From Lentzea indica (GTDB lineage: Bacteria; Actinomycetota; Actinomycetes; Mycobacteriales; Pseudonocardiaceae), in NCBI RefSeq assembly GCF_012184385.1, contig NZ_VSRL01000069.1:1-37415 (forward strand): a stretch of 37,415 bases of DNA, in the 5' to 3' direction. The position numbers and the translations under genes are program-made. Shown one piece after another: positions 16,066 to 26,549 of the stretch. The notes under the pieces were generated by a model. It worked only from the letters and a program-made list of their open reading frames with translations, ran no database searches and was not told where the DNA came from. Each line of letters begins with the position of its first letter. The first letter of the stretch is position 1.

Positions 16066-16719
16066 TTGTCGTTCCTGATCCGGGTCCAGCTCCCGGACCG
16101 TCCCGGCACCCTCGGCGCGGTCGCAACGGCTTTGGGCGAGATCGGGGCGGACATACTCAGCGTCGACGTGGTGGAACGCGGTTCCGGCGTGGCCATCGAC
16201 GACCTCGTGGTGGAACTGCCGTCCGGCCGCCTGCCCGACACGTTGATCACCGCGGCCGAGTCCGTCGACGGCGTCGAGGTCGACGCGGTGCGCCCCTACG
16301 CGGGCATACTCGACACCCACCGCGAGCTCGAACTCGTCGAGGAGATCGCCGAGGAGCCGCACAAGGGCCTCGAGGTCTTCACCGAGGGCGTCCCGAAGAT
16401 CATCCGCGCAGGCTGGGCCGTCGTCGTCGGCCCCGAGGGCACCGGCATCAACCGGCTGACCTCGTCTTCCGCGGCCCCGGAGACCCGGATGGCGAACGTG
16501 CCGTGGTTCCCGCTGGAGCGCGCGACCGTGCTCGACGGCGAGGAGGAGTGGGTGCCGGAGACCTGGCGCGAGCTGGGCACCGAACTGGCGGCCACTCCGC
16601 TGGGCAAGCCTGACCGCGTGCTGGTCGTGGGACGTCCTGGCGGGCCGATGTTCCGCGCGGCCGAGGTGGCACGTTTAGCGCATCTGGCCGGCATCGTCGC
16701 GGTCGTGCTGCCGGACTAG
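16066..16719 (+). CDS. ACT domain-containing protein
   Basis: A protein of about 217 aa with an N-terminal ACT domain (FLIRVQLPDRPGTLGAVATA, ADILSVDVVERG), a small-molecule (often amino-acid) sensing fold, and a C-terminal half (about 90-217) ending VARLAHLAGIVAVVLPD of GAF-like character. The start is probably TTG 16066: GGAGG lies 8 bases upstream, inside the codons that the ATG at 16051 would use. Its position between gatC and ligA matches Rv3013 of M. tuberculosis. Role unknown; the position beside aminoacyl-tRNA amidation genes hints at amino-acid-responsive regulation (inference). Confidence 0.88.
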   Translation: MSFLIRVQLPDRPGTLGAVATALGEIGADILSVDVVERGSGVAIDDLVVELPSGRLPDTLITAAESVDGVEVDAVRPYAGILDTHRELELVEEIAEEPHKGLEVFTEGVPKIIRAGWAVVVGPEGTGINRLTSSSAAPETRMANVPWFPLERATVLDGEEEWVPETWRELGTELAATPLGKPDRVLVVGRPGGPMFRAAEVARLAHLAGIVAVVLPD

Positions 16720-16721
16720 AG

Positions 16722-16762
16722 CTTGTTTCTTGGATCTCGTTCGATGGAGATCAAGAAACAGG
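16722..16762. terminator. Bidirectional terminator between ACT gene and BKACE gene
   Basis: Arms CTTGTTTCTTGGATCTC (16722-16738) and GAGATCAAGAAACAGG (16747-16762) pair with one bulged G around an 8-base loop. The hairpin fills the gap between two convergent stops and has T-rich (plus) and A-rich flanks in its stem. Confidence 0.85.
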
Positions 16763-16763
16763 C

Positions 16764-17447
16764 CTAACTGGGAGCCTTGGCCTTCTGGTTCCTCCTGGCC
16801 ATCGCGATCAGCTCGGCGTTGTTCCTGGCCTTGCGGCCATCGGGCATCCGGAGGGTGTCCTCCAGCCCCATGCGCACCTGGTGCTCGAGCCTTGCCGCGT
16901 AGGTGAAGACGGGCCAGGCGTCGTCGTCCCTGCCGTGCAACAGGATCGGCAGGCCGAACGGTTCCACCTGCCGCAGCAGTTGTTCCGCTGTCCGCTGGGT
17001 CGCGGTGACCGTGATCCTCGTGGTGCCCGCCGGTAGCTCTGCGAGCTTCACCGCCGATTCCACGACCAGGTCGACGCCGACGTTGACCTGGCGCAGGGCC
17101 TGGGCCAGCTCCCGCCAGCCGGGCCGGCCGACGTGGACGCTGGCGACGTCCGGGCGTCCCGCGGCCAGTGCGGCCCAGCTGGCGACCAACGTGGTGAGGC
17201 TGCCCGCGACGTCGGTCGACACGCTGATCTCGATGCCGGGCACGGCGGCCCTGACCGTGGCGATCGTGGTGGCGATCTCCGGACCGGCCAGCGTCGGTGC
17301 GCCGATGACGTCCCTCGGGTGGATGTGCACCGAGGTGACACCGAGCGCGGCGACGTCGGCCGCGTCCTCGGCGAGACGCGCGGGGGACAGCGGCAGGGCC
17401 GGGTGCTCCTCGGCTGTGCGGGAGCCGTTTAGACAGGCTTGCAGCAC
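16764..17447 (-). CDS. BKACE family (DUF849) beta-keto acid cleavage enzyme
   Basis: A 227-aa TIM-barrel enzyme of the beta-keto acid cleavage family, which transfers the acetyl part of a beta-keto acid to acetyl-CoA. N-terminal LQACLNGSRTAEEHPALP is the family opening. The zinc ligands are HIHPRD (two His) and the Glu of MGLEDTLRMPDG, and substrate-loop residues lie in SVSTDVAG and VHVGRPG. It is shorter than the 270-310 aa typical of characterised members. I chose GTG 17447, directly before LQACLNG; the open frame runs further upstream but that part is not family-like. A 19-bp repeat shared with the far side of the neighbouring TnpB element covers the first codons. The acyl substrate is unknown. 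Confidence 0.85.
   Translation of the reverse strand: MLQACLNGSRTAEEHPALPLSPARLAEDAADVAALGVTSVHIHPRDVIGAPTLAGPEIATTIATVRAAVPGIEISVSTDVAGSLTTLVASWAALAAGRPDVASVHVGRPGWRELAQALRQVNVGVDLVVESAVKLAELPAGTTRITVTATQRTAEQLLRQVEPFGLPILLHGRDDDAWPVFTYAARLEHQVRMGLEDTLRMPDGRKARNNAELIAMARRNQKAKAPS
17427..17445. repeat. Left copy of a 19-bp direct repeat flanking the TnpB element
   Basis: GTTTAGACAGGCTTGCAGC matches 18945-18963 at 17 of 19 positions, including 13 identical bases in a row (ACAGGCTTGCAGC). This copy covers codons 1-7 of the BKACE gene. Confidence 0.8.
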
Positions 17448-18944
17448 TGCTCCACCGTCCCACAGAAGTTCGTCCGGCGCGCTGCTCCAACGGGGCTGCT
17501 CAGCGATGCCGTGCTGGTAAGCCGCCACCAGAACCGGCGGTGAAAGCCCCAAATCTCGGAGGAACCTCGCCTGTGCACGGGCGACGACTGCGATCCGAGT
17601 GCTGCGGCGCAGTGGTGTCGCGAGCTGGATTGGGCCCCACCCCGGCTGATCGTCTTCGAACATGCGTTCGCTACGGTCGCTGTTGTGAAGGTCGTGGTGC
17701 AGGTGAAGCTGCTGCCGGATGCCGTGCAGGCCTCGGCGCTGGCGGCGACCCTGTCCGCAGTCAACGATGCGGTGAACTGGGTGTCGGGGGTCGGGTTCTC
17801 CCACCATGAGCTCAGGGCGTCAGTGCGGGATCTACGGAAGCTGTGTTACGGCGAGTTGAAGGCGCGCGGGTTGGGGTCGCAGGCGGCGCAGCACGTGATC
17901 AAGCGCGCGGTCGATGCCTGCACCATGCTGCGGGCGAACATCCGCAACGGCAATCTGGGTGGCCCGAGTTCGAAGCGCCGGGTCAAGGCCTGCTCGAAGC
18001 CTATCCGGTTCCGGCCGGATGCGGCACACACCTTTGACGACCGCTGTCTGTCCTGGCAGCACGACGCCGGAACCGTGTCGATCTGGACCATGCACGGCAG
18101 GCTGAAGAACCTGCGGTTCACCGGTTCGGCCAACCAGTTGAAGACCCTGCGGGAACACCGACACGGCGAGTCCGATCTGATTTGCCGTGACGGCCTGTGG
18201 TTCTTGATCGCCACCTGCGACATCCCCGAGCCGGACGTGATCGAGCCAGCCGACTGGATCGGCGTCGACCGAGGCATCACCAACCTCGCCTCCACCAGTG
18301 ACGGCGACAACTTCTCCGGTCGCCGTCTGCACCGCTACCGGCGCTGGCACGCCCGCAAGCGCGCCGAGTTGCAGGCCAAACGCACCCGGTCCGCCACGCG
18401 GAGGCTGAAACGGCGGGCGAGGAAAGAAGCCCGTCACTCCAGGCACGTCAACCACCGCATCGCCAGCGAGATAGTGGCTGTTGCCCAACGCACCGGCCGT
18501 GGAGTCGCCCTGGAAGAACTGGGCGGCATCCGCGACCGTGTCACGGTTGCACGGCACCAGCGAGCCACACACTCGTCCTGGCCGTTCCACCAGCTCGGCG
18601 AGTTCATCACCTACAAAGCCCGCCGAGCCCGGGTACCGGTACTCGTCATCGACGCCCGATACACGAGCCAGACGTGCCCGCGCTGCACGCACGTGTCCCG
18701 CTCCAACCGTCCCGCCAGGGACCATTTTCGTTGTCGTCAGTGTGGTCTCGCTGGACCCGCCGACGTCGTCGCCGCCGTGAACATCCGCAACCGGGCACGG
18801 CGCGCGTGGGTATTCGTCAACATGCCCGCACCGTCCCCTGACGGGGAGGGGTGGATGCGTCCCGCACACGACAGCCAGCCGCGGACGGGAACGCGACCCG
18901 GATTGACGGACCGAGCACCACGCTCGACCCGTCAGGGCCGAGAA
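17446..18944 (+). mobile_element. TnpB-only IS200/IS605-type element (IS1341-like), limits approximate
   Basis: The interval between two copies of a 19-bp imperfect direct repeat contains one tnpB gene and no TnpA Y1 transposase or serine recombinase. The left 240 bases (17446-17684) carry no convincing gene and are the likely left end. The right end is probably near the hairpin at 18904-18934. Without a TnpA it cannot move by itself unless helped in trans. The boundaries are inferred from the repeats and may be off by tens of bases. Confidence 0.55.
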
Positions 18945-19199
18945 GTTGACACAGGCTTGCAGCGGCCCACGGAAAGCTCGGGCGGCGCCTTCCTCCAACG
19001 GTTAGCTTGGAGGCATGCGGCTTGCCCTGGTACTAGCCCAAGAGATCGATCCGACCATGGGAGATCTGGCGCTGGGCATCGCCGGCGTGCTCGCGGTCGC
19101 GACGGTGATCGTGGTCGCCGTCATGCGGAGGAAGCGGTGATCGCGAGCTCGCTTCGCCGTTCTGCACGACCGGTGATCTACCACCAGAATCGGCTGTGA
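17685..19199 (+). CDS. tnpB: TnpB RNA-guided nuclease of an IS200/IS605-type element
   Basis: TnpB, the RNA-guided DNA endonuclease ancestral to Cas12. The N-terminal wedge/REC part starts VVVQVKLLPDAVQASALAAT. The RuvC triad is visible: Asp near 193 (GVDRGITNLA), Glu near 277 (VALEELGGI) and Asp near 360 (GPADVVAAVNI). A four-Cys zinc finger (TCPRCTH, FRCRQCGL) lies between the last two. The usual N of the DxNAA motif is replaced (DVVAA). The family ends at about 380-425 residues. This frame has no stop until 19197-19199 and runs 80 residues through the right end and across a small gene, so the true stop is either lost or hidden by an indel. Confidence 0.88.
   Translation: MKVVVQVKLLPDAVQASALAATLSAVNDAVNWVSGVGFSHHELRASVRDLRKLCYGELKARGLGSQAAQHVIKRAVDACTMLRANIRNGNLGGPSSKRRVKACSKPIRFRPDAAHTFDDRCLSWQHDAGTVSIWTMHGRLKNLRFTGSANQLKTLREHRHGESDLICRDGLWFLIATCDIPEPDVIEPADWIGVDRGITNLASTSDGDNFSGRRLHRYRRWHARKRAELQAKRTRSATRRLKRRARKEARHSRHVNHRIASEIVAVAQRTGRGVALEELGGIRDRVTVARHQRATHSSWPFHQLGEFITYKARRARVPVLVIDARYTSQTCPRCTHVSRSNRPARDHFRCRQCGLAGPADVVAAVNIRNRARRAWVFVNMPAPSPDGEGWMRPAHDSQPRTGTRPGLTDRAPRSTRQGREVDTGLQRPTESSGGAFLQRLAWRHAACPGTSPRDRSDHGRSGAGHRRRARGRDGDRGRRHAEEAVIASSLRRSARPVIYHQNRL
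18904..18934 (+). ncRNA. Candidate omega-RNA scaffold hairpin at the TnpB right end
   Basis: TGACGG...CGAGC pairs with GCTCG...CCGTCA across a 5-base loop with a small internal mismatch. It lies just inside the presumed right end, where TnpB guide RNAs (omega-RNA/reRNA) have their scaffold, overlapping the tnpB 3' coding region. A second short hairpin (CCCCTGACGGGG) occurs at about 18836-18847. The RNA is predicted by analogy only. Confidence 0.35.
18945..18963. repeat. Right copy of the 19-bp direct repeat flanking the TnpB element
   Basis: GTTGACACAGGCTTGCAGC, 17 of 19 identical to 17427-17445. Read on the minus strand it encodes LQAC like the BKACE start, but without a start codon. If the element ends at GTTGAC, the 13 bases after it would be the guide sequence of the TnpB RNA. 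Confidence 0.75.
19015..19140 (+). CDS. 41-aa single-pass membrane peptide
   Basis: An ATG at 19015 preceded closely by TTGGAGG opens a 41-residue peptide. It has a short N-terminus (MRLALVLAQEIDPTMGD), one transmembrane stretch (LALGIAGVLAVATVIVVAV) and a basic tail (MRRKR) before TGA 19138-19140. The pattern suggests a membrane peptide with a cytoplasmic tail. The ribosome site is only one to two bases from the ATG, which weakens the call. It lies just outside the presumed right end of the TnpB element. Function unknown. Confidence 0.5.
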   Translation: MRLALVLAQEIDPTMGDLALGIAGVLAVATVIVVAVMRRKR

Positions 19200-19228
19200 T
19201 CGCACCGCCTTCTGGAGGTAAGAAGATC

Positions 19229-19453
19229 ATGGCCATCACCGTGAACCTCGACATGCTCCTCGACAAGCAGTACGAGAACCTCCCGCTCAACGAGATCCTG
19301 GACGCCCCCGTCGACGCGCTGCAGGGCGTGAGCACGGGCGACGCGGAGAAGCTGAAGGCCGCGTTCAACATCAAGACCGTGCGCGACCTGGGCACCAACA
19401 AGTACTTCCGCGCCGCCGTGACGCTGCTGGACCTGGAGTCGACGGCCCGTTAG
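19229..19453 (+). CDS. Small 74-aa protein with helix-hairpin-helix-like core
   Basis: A 74-aa protein, ATG 19229 with GGAGG about 10 bases upstream. The core ALQGVSTGDAEKLKAAFNIK followed by TVRDLGTNKYF resembles the GVxxxDAxxLxxAFxIxTVxDL pattern of helix-hairpin-helix-like (DUF4332-type) domains, which can bind nucleic acid or act as protein modules. The first 30 residues (NLDMLLDKQYENLPLNEIL) are helical. It overlaps the convergent GNAT gene by 4 bases at its stop. Function unknown. Confidence 0.75.
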   Translation: MAITVNLDMLLDKQYENLPLNEILDAPVDALQGVSTGDAEKLKAAFNIKTVRDLGTNKYFRAAVTLLDLESTAR

Positions 19454-19884
19454 AGCACGATGCGGTAGTGGACGAACGGGGTCTTCTCGGCGACCTGGTC
19501 GTAGAGCCTGCGAGCGGTCTCGTTCCACTCGCTGGTGTGCCAGTAGACGCGGCAGCAGTTCCGCAGTTTCGCCCACTCCGTCACCGCCTCGATGAGCGCG
19601 CGGCCGGCTCCCCTGCCGCGCGCCTCGGGGGCGGTGAAGAGGTCCTGCAGGTAGCAGACGTCCGGGCCGGACGTGCTGGGGTGCTTGAAGAAGTGCGTGA
19701 TGCCGACGATGCCGTTCTCGTCGCGGGCGCACAGGGCGTGGATGCTTTCGCCCGCCTGGAACACTTCCCACTTCTCGTCGTAGGTTTCCGGTGGCAGCGT
19801 GCGTTCGTAGAACGTGTTGTAGCCCTCGAAGAGCTCCTGCCACCTGGCGCGGTCCGACGGTTCGAGCGGGCCGATCACGATCAT
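19450..19884 (-). CDS. GNAT family N-acetyltransferase
   Basis: A GNAT acetyltransferase of 144 aa. Acetyl-CoA binding motif A is LFTAPEARGRGAGRALIEAV (the R-G-x-G-x-G pyrophosphate loop), preceded by DVCYLQD and followed by the motif B region CRVYWHTSEWNETARRLYD. The start is ATG 19884 (MIVIGPLEPSD) because AAGGA lies 6 bases upstream; a longer frame from 19905 adds seven poorly supported residues. Substrate unknown. It is divergent from the SWIM gene (starts 30 bases apart) and converges on the 74-aa gene. Confidence 0.9.
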   Translation of the reverse strand: MIVIGPLEPSDRARWQELFEGYNTFYERTLPPETYDEKWEVFQAGESIHALCARDENGIVGITHFFKHPSTSGPDVCYLQDLFTAPEARGRGAGRALIEAVTEWAKLRNCCRVYWHTSEWNETARRLYDQVAEKTPFVHYRIVL

Positions 19885-19913
19885 GTTGGTCCTTTCTGGG
19901 GTCACCCGGTTGG

Positions 19914-20345
19914 ATGACCTTCGTGTCGACGACCCTCACCACCGAGCTGCTGTTGCACCGCGCGGGCACCAAGTCGTACTGGCGCGGCCTGACCTACCGC
20001 GACGCCGTGCTGTCCCTGCGGGTGTACAGCCGGCACGTGGCGGCGCGGGTGCGGGGCAGCGACGACGCGACGTACGTGGTCGAGCTTTCGTGGTCGGGCA
20101 CGCACCTGGTGGGCGCGTGCAGCTGTCCGCACGGGTCGGAGGGGTTCTTCTGCAAGCACTGCGTTGCGGTCGGGCTGGTGTTGCTGGACCGGGGTGAGAC
20201 GGTGCCGCCGCCGGACGCCGAGGACGTGGAGCTGAAGGACGTGCTGAGAGCGTTGCCCCCAGAGGTGCTGCGGGATCTGCTGTACGGGTGCGCTGCCGGA
20301 GACAGCGCACTGCGCACACGAATCATGAAGGCACAGCAGCAGTAG
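19914..20345 (+). CDS. SWIM zinc-finger domain protein
   Basis: A 143-aa protein with a central SWIM zinc finger, CSCPHGSEGFFCKHCVAVGL, matching CxC-x(n)-CxH. SWIM domains bind DNA or proteins and occur next to SNF2 helicase genes or as stand-alone proteins. The N-terminal part (SLRVYSRHVAARVRGSDDAT) and strand YVVELSWSG are typical of the stand-alone actinobacterial type. A helical tail (DVLRALPPEVLRDLLYGC) follows. The 3' end overlaps the convergent lipoprotein gene by 23 bases. Role unknown. Confidence 0.85.
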   Translation: MTFVSTTLTTELLLHRAGTKSYWRGLTYRDAVLSLRVYSRHVAARVRGSDDATYVVELSWSGTHLVGACSCPHGSEGFFCKHCVAVGLVLLDRGETVPPPDAEDVELKDVLRALPPEVLRDLLYGCAAGDSALRTRIMKAQQQ

Positions 20346-20772
20346 TCTTGCCGGAAGGCACGCCTGCGGTCGTGCCGGGGATGCCGACGTACCACCGATC
20401 GTCGATCTTCGACAGCACGATCCGCTCGTCGTAGCGGGACTTGTCGGCGTACTGACCGATCACGTGGGCGTTGGCGAAGTTCGGGCCGAAGTCCTGGGTG
20501 ACGTTCAGCGACTCGACGTTCAGCCCCTTGCCCCCGAGAGCGGACAAATGACCGGCCGCCTGGTCTCGCTGAGCGTCGCTGAGCATCTTGCGGAGCGTTG
20601 CTTCGTCCTTGTTGTTCATCGCGGCGAGGTAGGTGTCCACCGCCGCACGTGGATCGTCCGCGCCAGCCTGTTCACCGGTCGAGCACGCCCCCAGCGTCAG
20701 CACCAATGCCGACGCGAGAATGAAACGCGCAGGGTGCAGTGCACCCTGCGCGCCCAAAACAGCTCTCGTCAT
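20323..20772 (-). CDS. Putative lipoprotein
   Basis: A 149-aa exported lipoprotein: a long N-region (MTRAVLGAQGALHPAR), a hydrophobic core and lipobox LTLGAC with Cys at about residue 30. The mature part, PRAAVDTYLAAMNNKDEATLRKM then VLSKIDDRWYVGIPG, looks like an NTF2-like or DUF4878-type fold often found in actinobacterial lipoproteins. It is on the same strand as the secreted amidase gene and begins 20 bases after it, so it is likely cotranscribed. Function unknown. Confidence 0.8.
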   Translation of the reverse strand: MTRAVLGAQGALHPARFILASALVLTLGACSTGEQAGADDPRAAVDTYLAAMNNKDEATLRKMLSDAQRDQAAGHLSALGGKGLNVESLNVTQDFGPNFANAHVIGQYADKSRYDERIVLSKIDDRWYVGIPGTTAGVPSGKTTAAVPS

Positions 20773-20792
20773 GAATTCATGCTACCGGAGAA

Positions 20793-21908
20793 TCACGTCC
20801 GGTGTGCATACCAAAACGTATTCGGGTTGTTGCGGAGCAATTCCGCCAGCGGCACGTCGACCTTGTTCTCAGTATGATAGGTCAAGAAGCGCTCGCCGCC
20901 CTGGACCTTCGTCACGAACATGGAGTGATCGATGACGGTGTTGTTCCACGGGTCCCAATTGGCCTGCAGCACGTCCGCGATTGCGAGGTCGTACACGTTC
21001 GTCAGCAACCGGGTCCGACCGGAGTGCTGAGAGGCGAACCAGTACCAGTTCTCCGCCGCTGCCCAAGTGTAGCTGGTCGTCCAGGTAAAGGTGCCCAAGT
21101 ACCAGGAGCTGTTGCTGGTGCGATCACCGTCGACGTCCTCCCAACCACCCGCCATCATGATCTGTGAGAGGAAGTTCGTGCAATCCTGGTCGTACGTGCG
21201 GAAATTCGGATTTGCGTTCTTGCCCCACTTGTAGGCGTAGTTGACCATCGCCTGGTAGAAGTAGGCCGCAGCCATGACTTTCTCGTCGCGCGAGCCGTGC
21301 GCGGGCTTCACCGCCGAAGCAGGCTGCTTGTACGTCGCTGGCTCCGCCGTCTTCCAGTGGGACGTCGGTGGTGCCTTCCGCATCTGCGTCGCCGGCGCCG
21401 GACCACTACCGAGCAGAGCCTCCACACCCGAAAGCACCCAGCTGCCACCAGAGCGCCGCACCGTCAGCTTGTGCTGGAGCTCGTGGCCCGACGAGGTCTC
21501 CGTCCCCGGCTTCGGCGTGTGGTAGTAGAGGCGCGTCCTCTCCTTGGCCCGCGCGAGGGCAGTCGTGCCGTCACCAGCCGAGGACACCTGCTCTACCACT
21601 GTCTCGACCTGCGCGCGCGAATACCCGCCATGGATCTCGCGGTAATCGTCCCGCCGGGCGGCGAGCTCGGCGACGTCCTCTTTCAGGTCAGCTGTGAGCT
21701 CGTCCGTCATCCTGACGCCGAAACCCTCGATTTGCGGACGACTGGTCACCCTGTCCGCGCGGTGTTGCAGATACGTCTGCGAGATTTCCGCGATCTGCTT
21801 CCGGTCACGCGCACTGATCTTACCCGTATCCGCGGACGCACCGGTTCCGCCGGCGGTCAGCACGACGGACACGAAAACGGCCACGCCAAAAAACACATTG
21901 CGTCTCAA
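20793..21908 (-). CDS. Secreted amidase-domain (Amidase_6-like) protein
   Basis: A 371-aa exported protein. The start is TTG 21908, with AAGGGGG 6 bases upstream, giving a clean signal peptide (RRNVFFGVAVFVSVVLTAGGT). Residues about 35-165 form a domain starting DRKQIAEISQTYLQHRA. The C-terminal domain has the Amidase_6 pattern: catalytic Cys in YDQDCTNFLSQIMMAGGW and catalytic His in VIDHSMFVTKV. This is a papain-like (NlpC/CHAP-related) fold that cuts amide bonds in peptides or the cell wall; the substrate is unknown. The N-terminal domain is duplicated as a separate gene immediately upstream. Confidence 0.85.
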   Translation of the reverse strand: MRRNVFFGVAVFVSVVLTAGGTGASADTGKISARDRKQIAEISQTYLQHRADRVTSRPQIEGFGVRMTDELTADLKEDVAELAARRDDYREIHGGYSRAQVETVVEQVSSAGDGTTALARAKERTRLYYHTPKPGTETSSGHELQHKLTVRRSGGSWVLSGVEALLGSGPAPATQMRKAPPTSHWKTAEPATYKQPASAVKPAHGSRDEKVMAAAYFYQAMVNYAYKWGKNANPNFRTYDQDCTNFLSQIMMAGGWEDVDGDRTSNSSWYLGTFTWTTSYTWAAAENWYWFASQHSGRTRLLTNVYDLAIADVLQANWDPWNNTVIDHSMFVTKVQGGERFLTYHTENKVDVPLAELLRNNPNTFWYAHRT

Positions 21909-22126
21909 TCGAAACCCCCTTCGTTCAACAACGAAGGCGTTCACAGAGACAAGGACGAAGGACGCCGCAACCTCCCCGCAGCAACTCCCGACTCCTCGCG
22001 AACCCCCATTCGCGCCCCCAGGCACAGTCAGCATGGCAGGTTTCCAGATCGTTCAATTGGCCTGTTCAGCGCAATTCGCCTTGGCGAGTTCGGTTACACA
22101 TGGCGTAAACGCGGATCGGTGCGCCG

Positions 22127-22666
22127 TCAGCACTCTGACGGTTGCTGGGTTTCCGGAAGCAGCGCGCAGTGCTTGTAGTGCCCGAGCGTGACATCGGCGA
22201 GTATCCAGCCCTCGTCGACGCGGCTGAAGGTCAGCAGGTGCGGCAGGCCGTAGCCGGTGGACGGGGCCGTGCCGGGCGTGGCGAAGTACAGCTCGCCGTG
22301 CTCCTGGACGTGCGCCACCACGACTCTGCCGCTCTGATCGACATCGACACGGTCCACGCGCGTCCTGATCTCCGCGGACAGGTAGCGCGTGCGGGTCAGG
22401 GACCGCGAGGTCCGGTCGGCGTCGAGCTTCGCCTCGTGGATCTGGAGCTTCGCGACCAGCGCTGGGGTGACCGGAACGCCGAAGCCGGGTGTCTGCGGGC
22501 CTGTGGTGATCTTCAGCGCCCGGTTTTCCAGGTAGCGCTGGGCGATGTCGGCGATCTGGGTCCGGTCCGGATCAGCCAGGGTCCTTGGCGTGGCCGAACC
22601 GCCCAGCAGCAACGCTGATACCAGCAGGACAACAGCCGATCCCATTCGCGACCCATCCGCGGCCAT
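22127..22666 (-). CDS. Secreted paralog of the amidase N-terminal domain, no catalytic domain
   Basis: A 179-aa protein with an N-terminal signal peptide (SAVVLLVSALLLGGSA). The mature part aligns along its length with the N-terminal domain of the neighbouring amidase: DRTQIADIAQRYLENRA against DRKQIAEISQTYLQHRA, TGPQTPGFGV against SRPQIEGFGV, and LYFATPGTAPSTGYGLPH against LYYHTPKPGTETSSGHEL. It lacks any Cys-His amidase domain. It is encoded 218 bases upstream on the same strand, so the pair arose by duplication or fission. A chaperone, inhibitor or wall-binding role is possible. Start is ATG 22666 or 22645. Confidence 0.8.
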   Translation of the reverse strand: MAADGSRMGSAVVLLVSALLLGGSATPRTLADPDRTQIADIAQRYLENRALKITTGPQTPGFGVPVTPALVAKLQIHEAKLDADRTSRSLTRTRYLSAEIRTRVDRVDVDQSGRVVVAHVQEHGELYFATPGTAPSTGYGLPHLLTFSRVDEGWILADVTLGHYKHCALLPETQQPSEC

Positions 22667-22699
22667 GTCCGGTGGACGCGCGGCGGTGTGCGGGGTTGC

Positions 22700-25991
<3,292 letters not shown>

Positions 25992-25995
<4 letters not shown>

Positions 25996-26549
25996 GGGTA
26001 GAGCTTGCGGCCGTCGGCCAGCATTTCGACGAACTGGACGATGCGCTTCTGCCGTGTCTCCGGTCTCTTCGCATCGTGGATGCGCAGCAGGATGGCGAAC
26101 CGGTTCTGGCTGTTCAGCGTCCCGAACGCCTTGGCGGCAGCGGGGTTGGCCTTGAGCGCTTCGACGAGGTCATCGGGCACCTCGATCGTCGCGGGGCCCG
26201 CGTACGCAGCCTCCCAGCGCCCGTCCGCCTTCGCCTTCTCGATCTGGGCGAGCCCCGCCGGCAGCATCTTGCCGGCCGCGATCAGCGCCTCGACCTTGGC
26301 GCAGTTGCGCTTGGACCACTTGCTGCGAGGCCTTCTCGGCGTCCACCGCTGCGAGTAGTAGGTCTCGTCCACGGATCGCGTGAGCCCGTCGATCCACCCG
26401 TGGCACAACGCGATGTCCAGCGCCTGGTCGTAGTTGATCGACTTGAGCCCCGAGCTCTTCTTGGCGAACTTGATCCACAGCTCGGTTTCTTGCGCGCCGT
26501 TCTCGTGCAACCAGGCGTCGAACTGCGCGGGATCCTCGAAGAAGATCAA
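25992..26549 (-). CDS. YdeI/OmpD-associated family protein
   Basis: A 185-aa protein of the YdeI/OmdA family. Family marks are ETELWIKFAKKSSG, INYDQALDIALCHGWIDG and TYYSQRWTPRRPRSKWSKRN in the first half, with VPDDLVEALKANPAAAKAF and the C-terminal helix KRPETRQKRIVQFVEML. Members are small cytoplasmic proteins linked to bacteriocin protection and cationic-peptide resistance in some enterobacteria; the role in actinobacteria is not established. Start is TTG 26549, with GGAGG about 6 bases upstream, overlapping the previous stop (TTGA). Confidence 0.88.

Noticed and set aside
17448..17807. Upstream extension of the BKACE open frame by about 120 residues
   Set aside because: The family starts at LQACLNG; the extension is not family-like, overlaps the tnpB start and lies in the presumed left end of the element.
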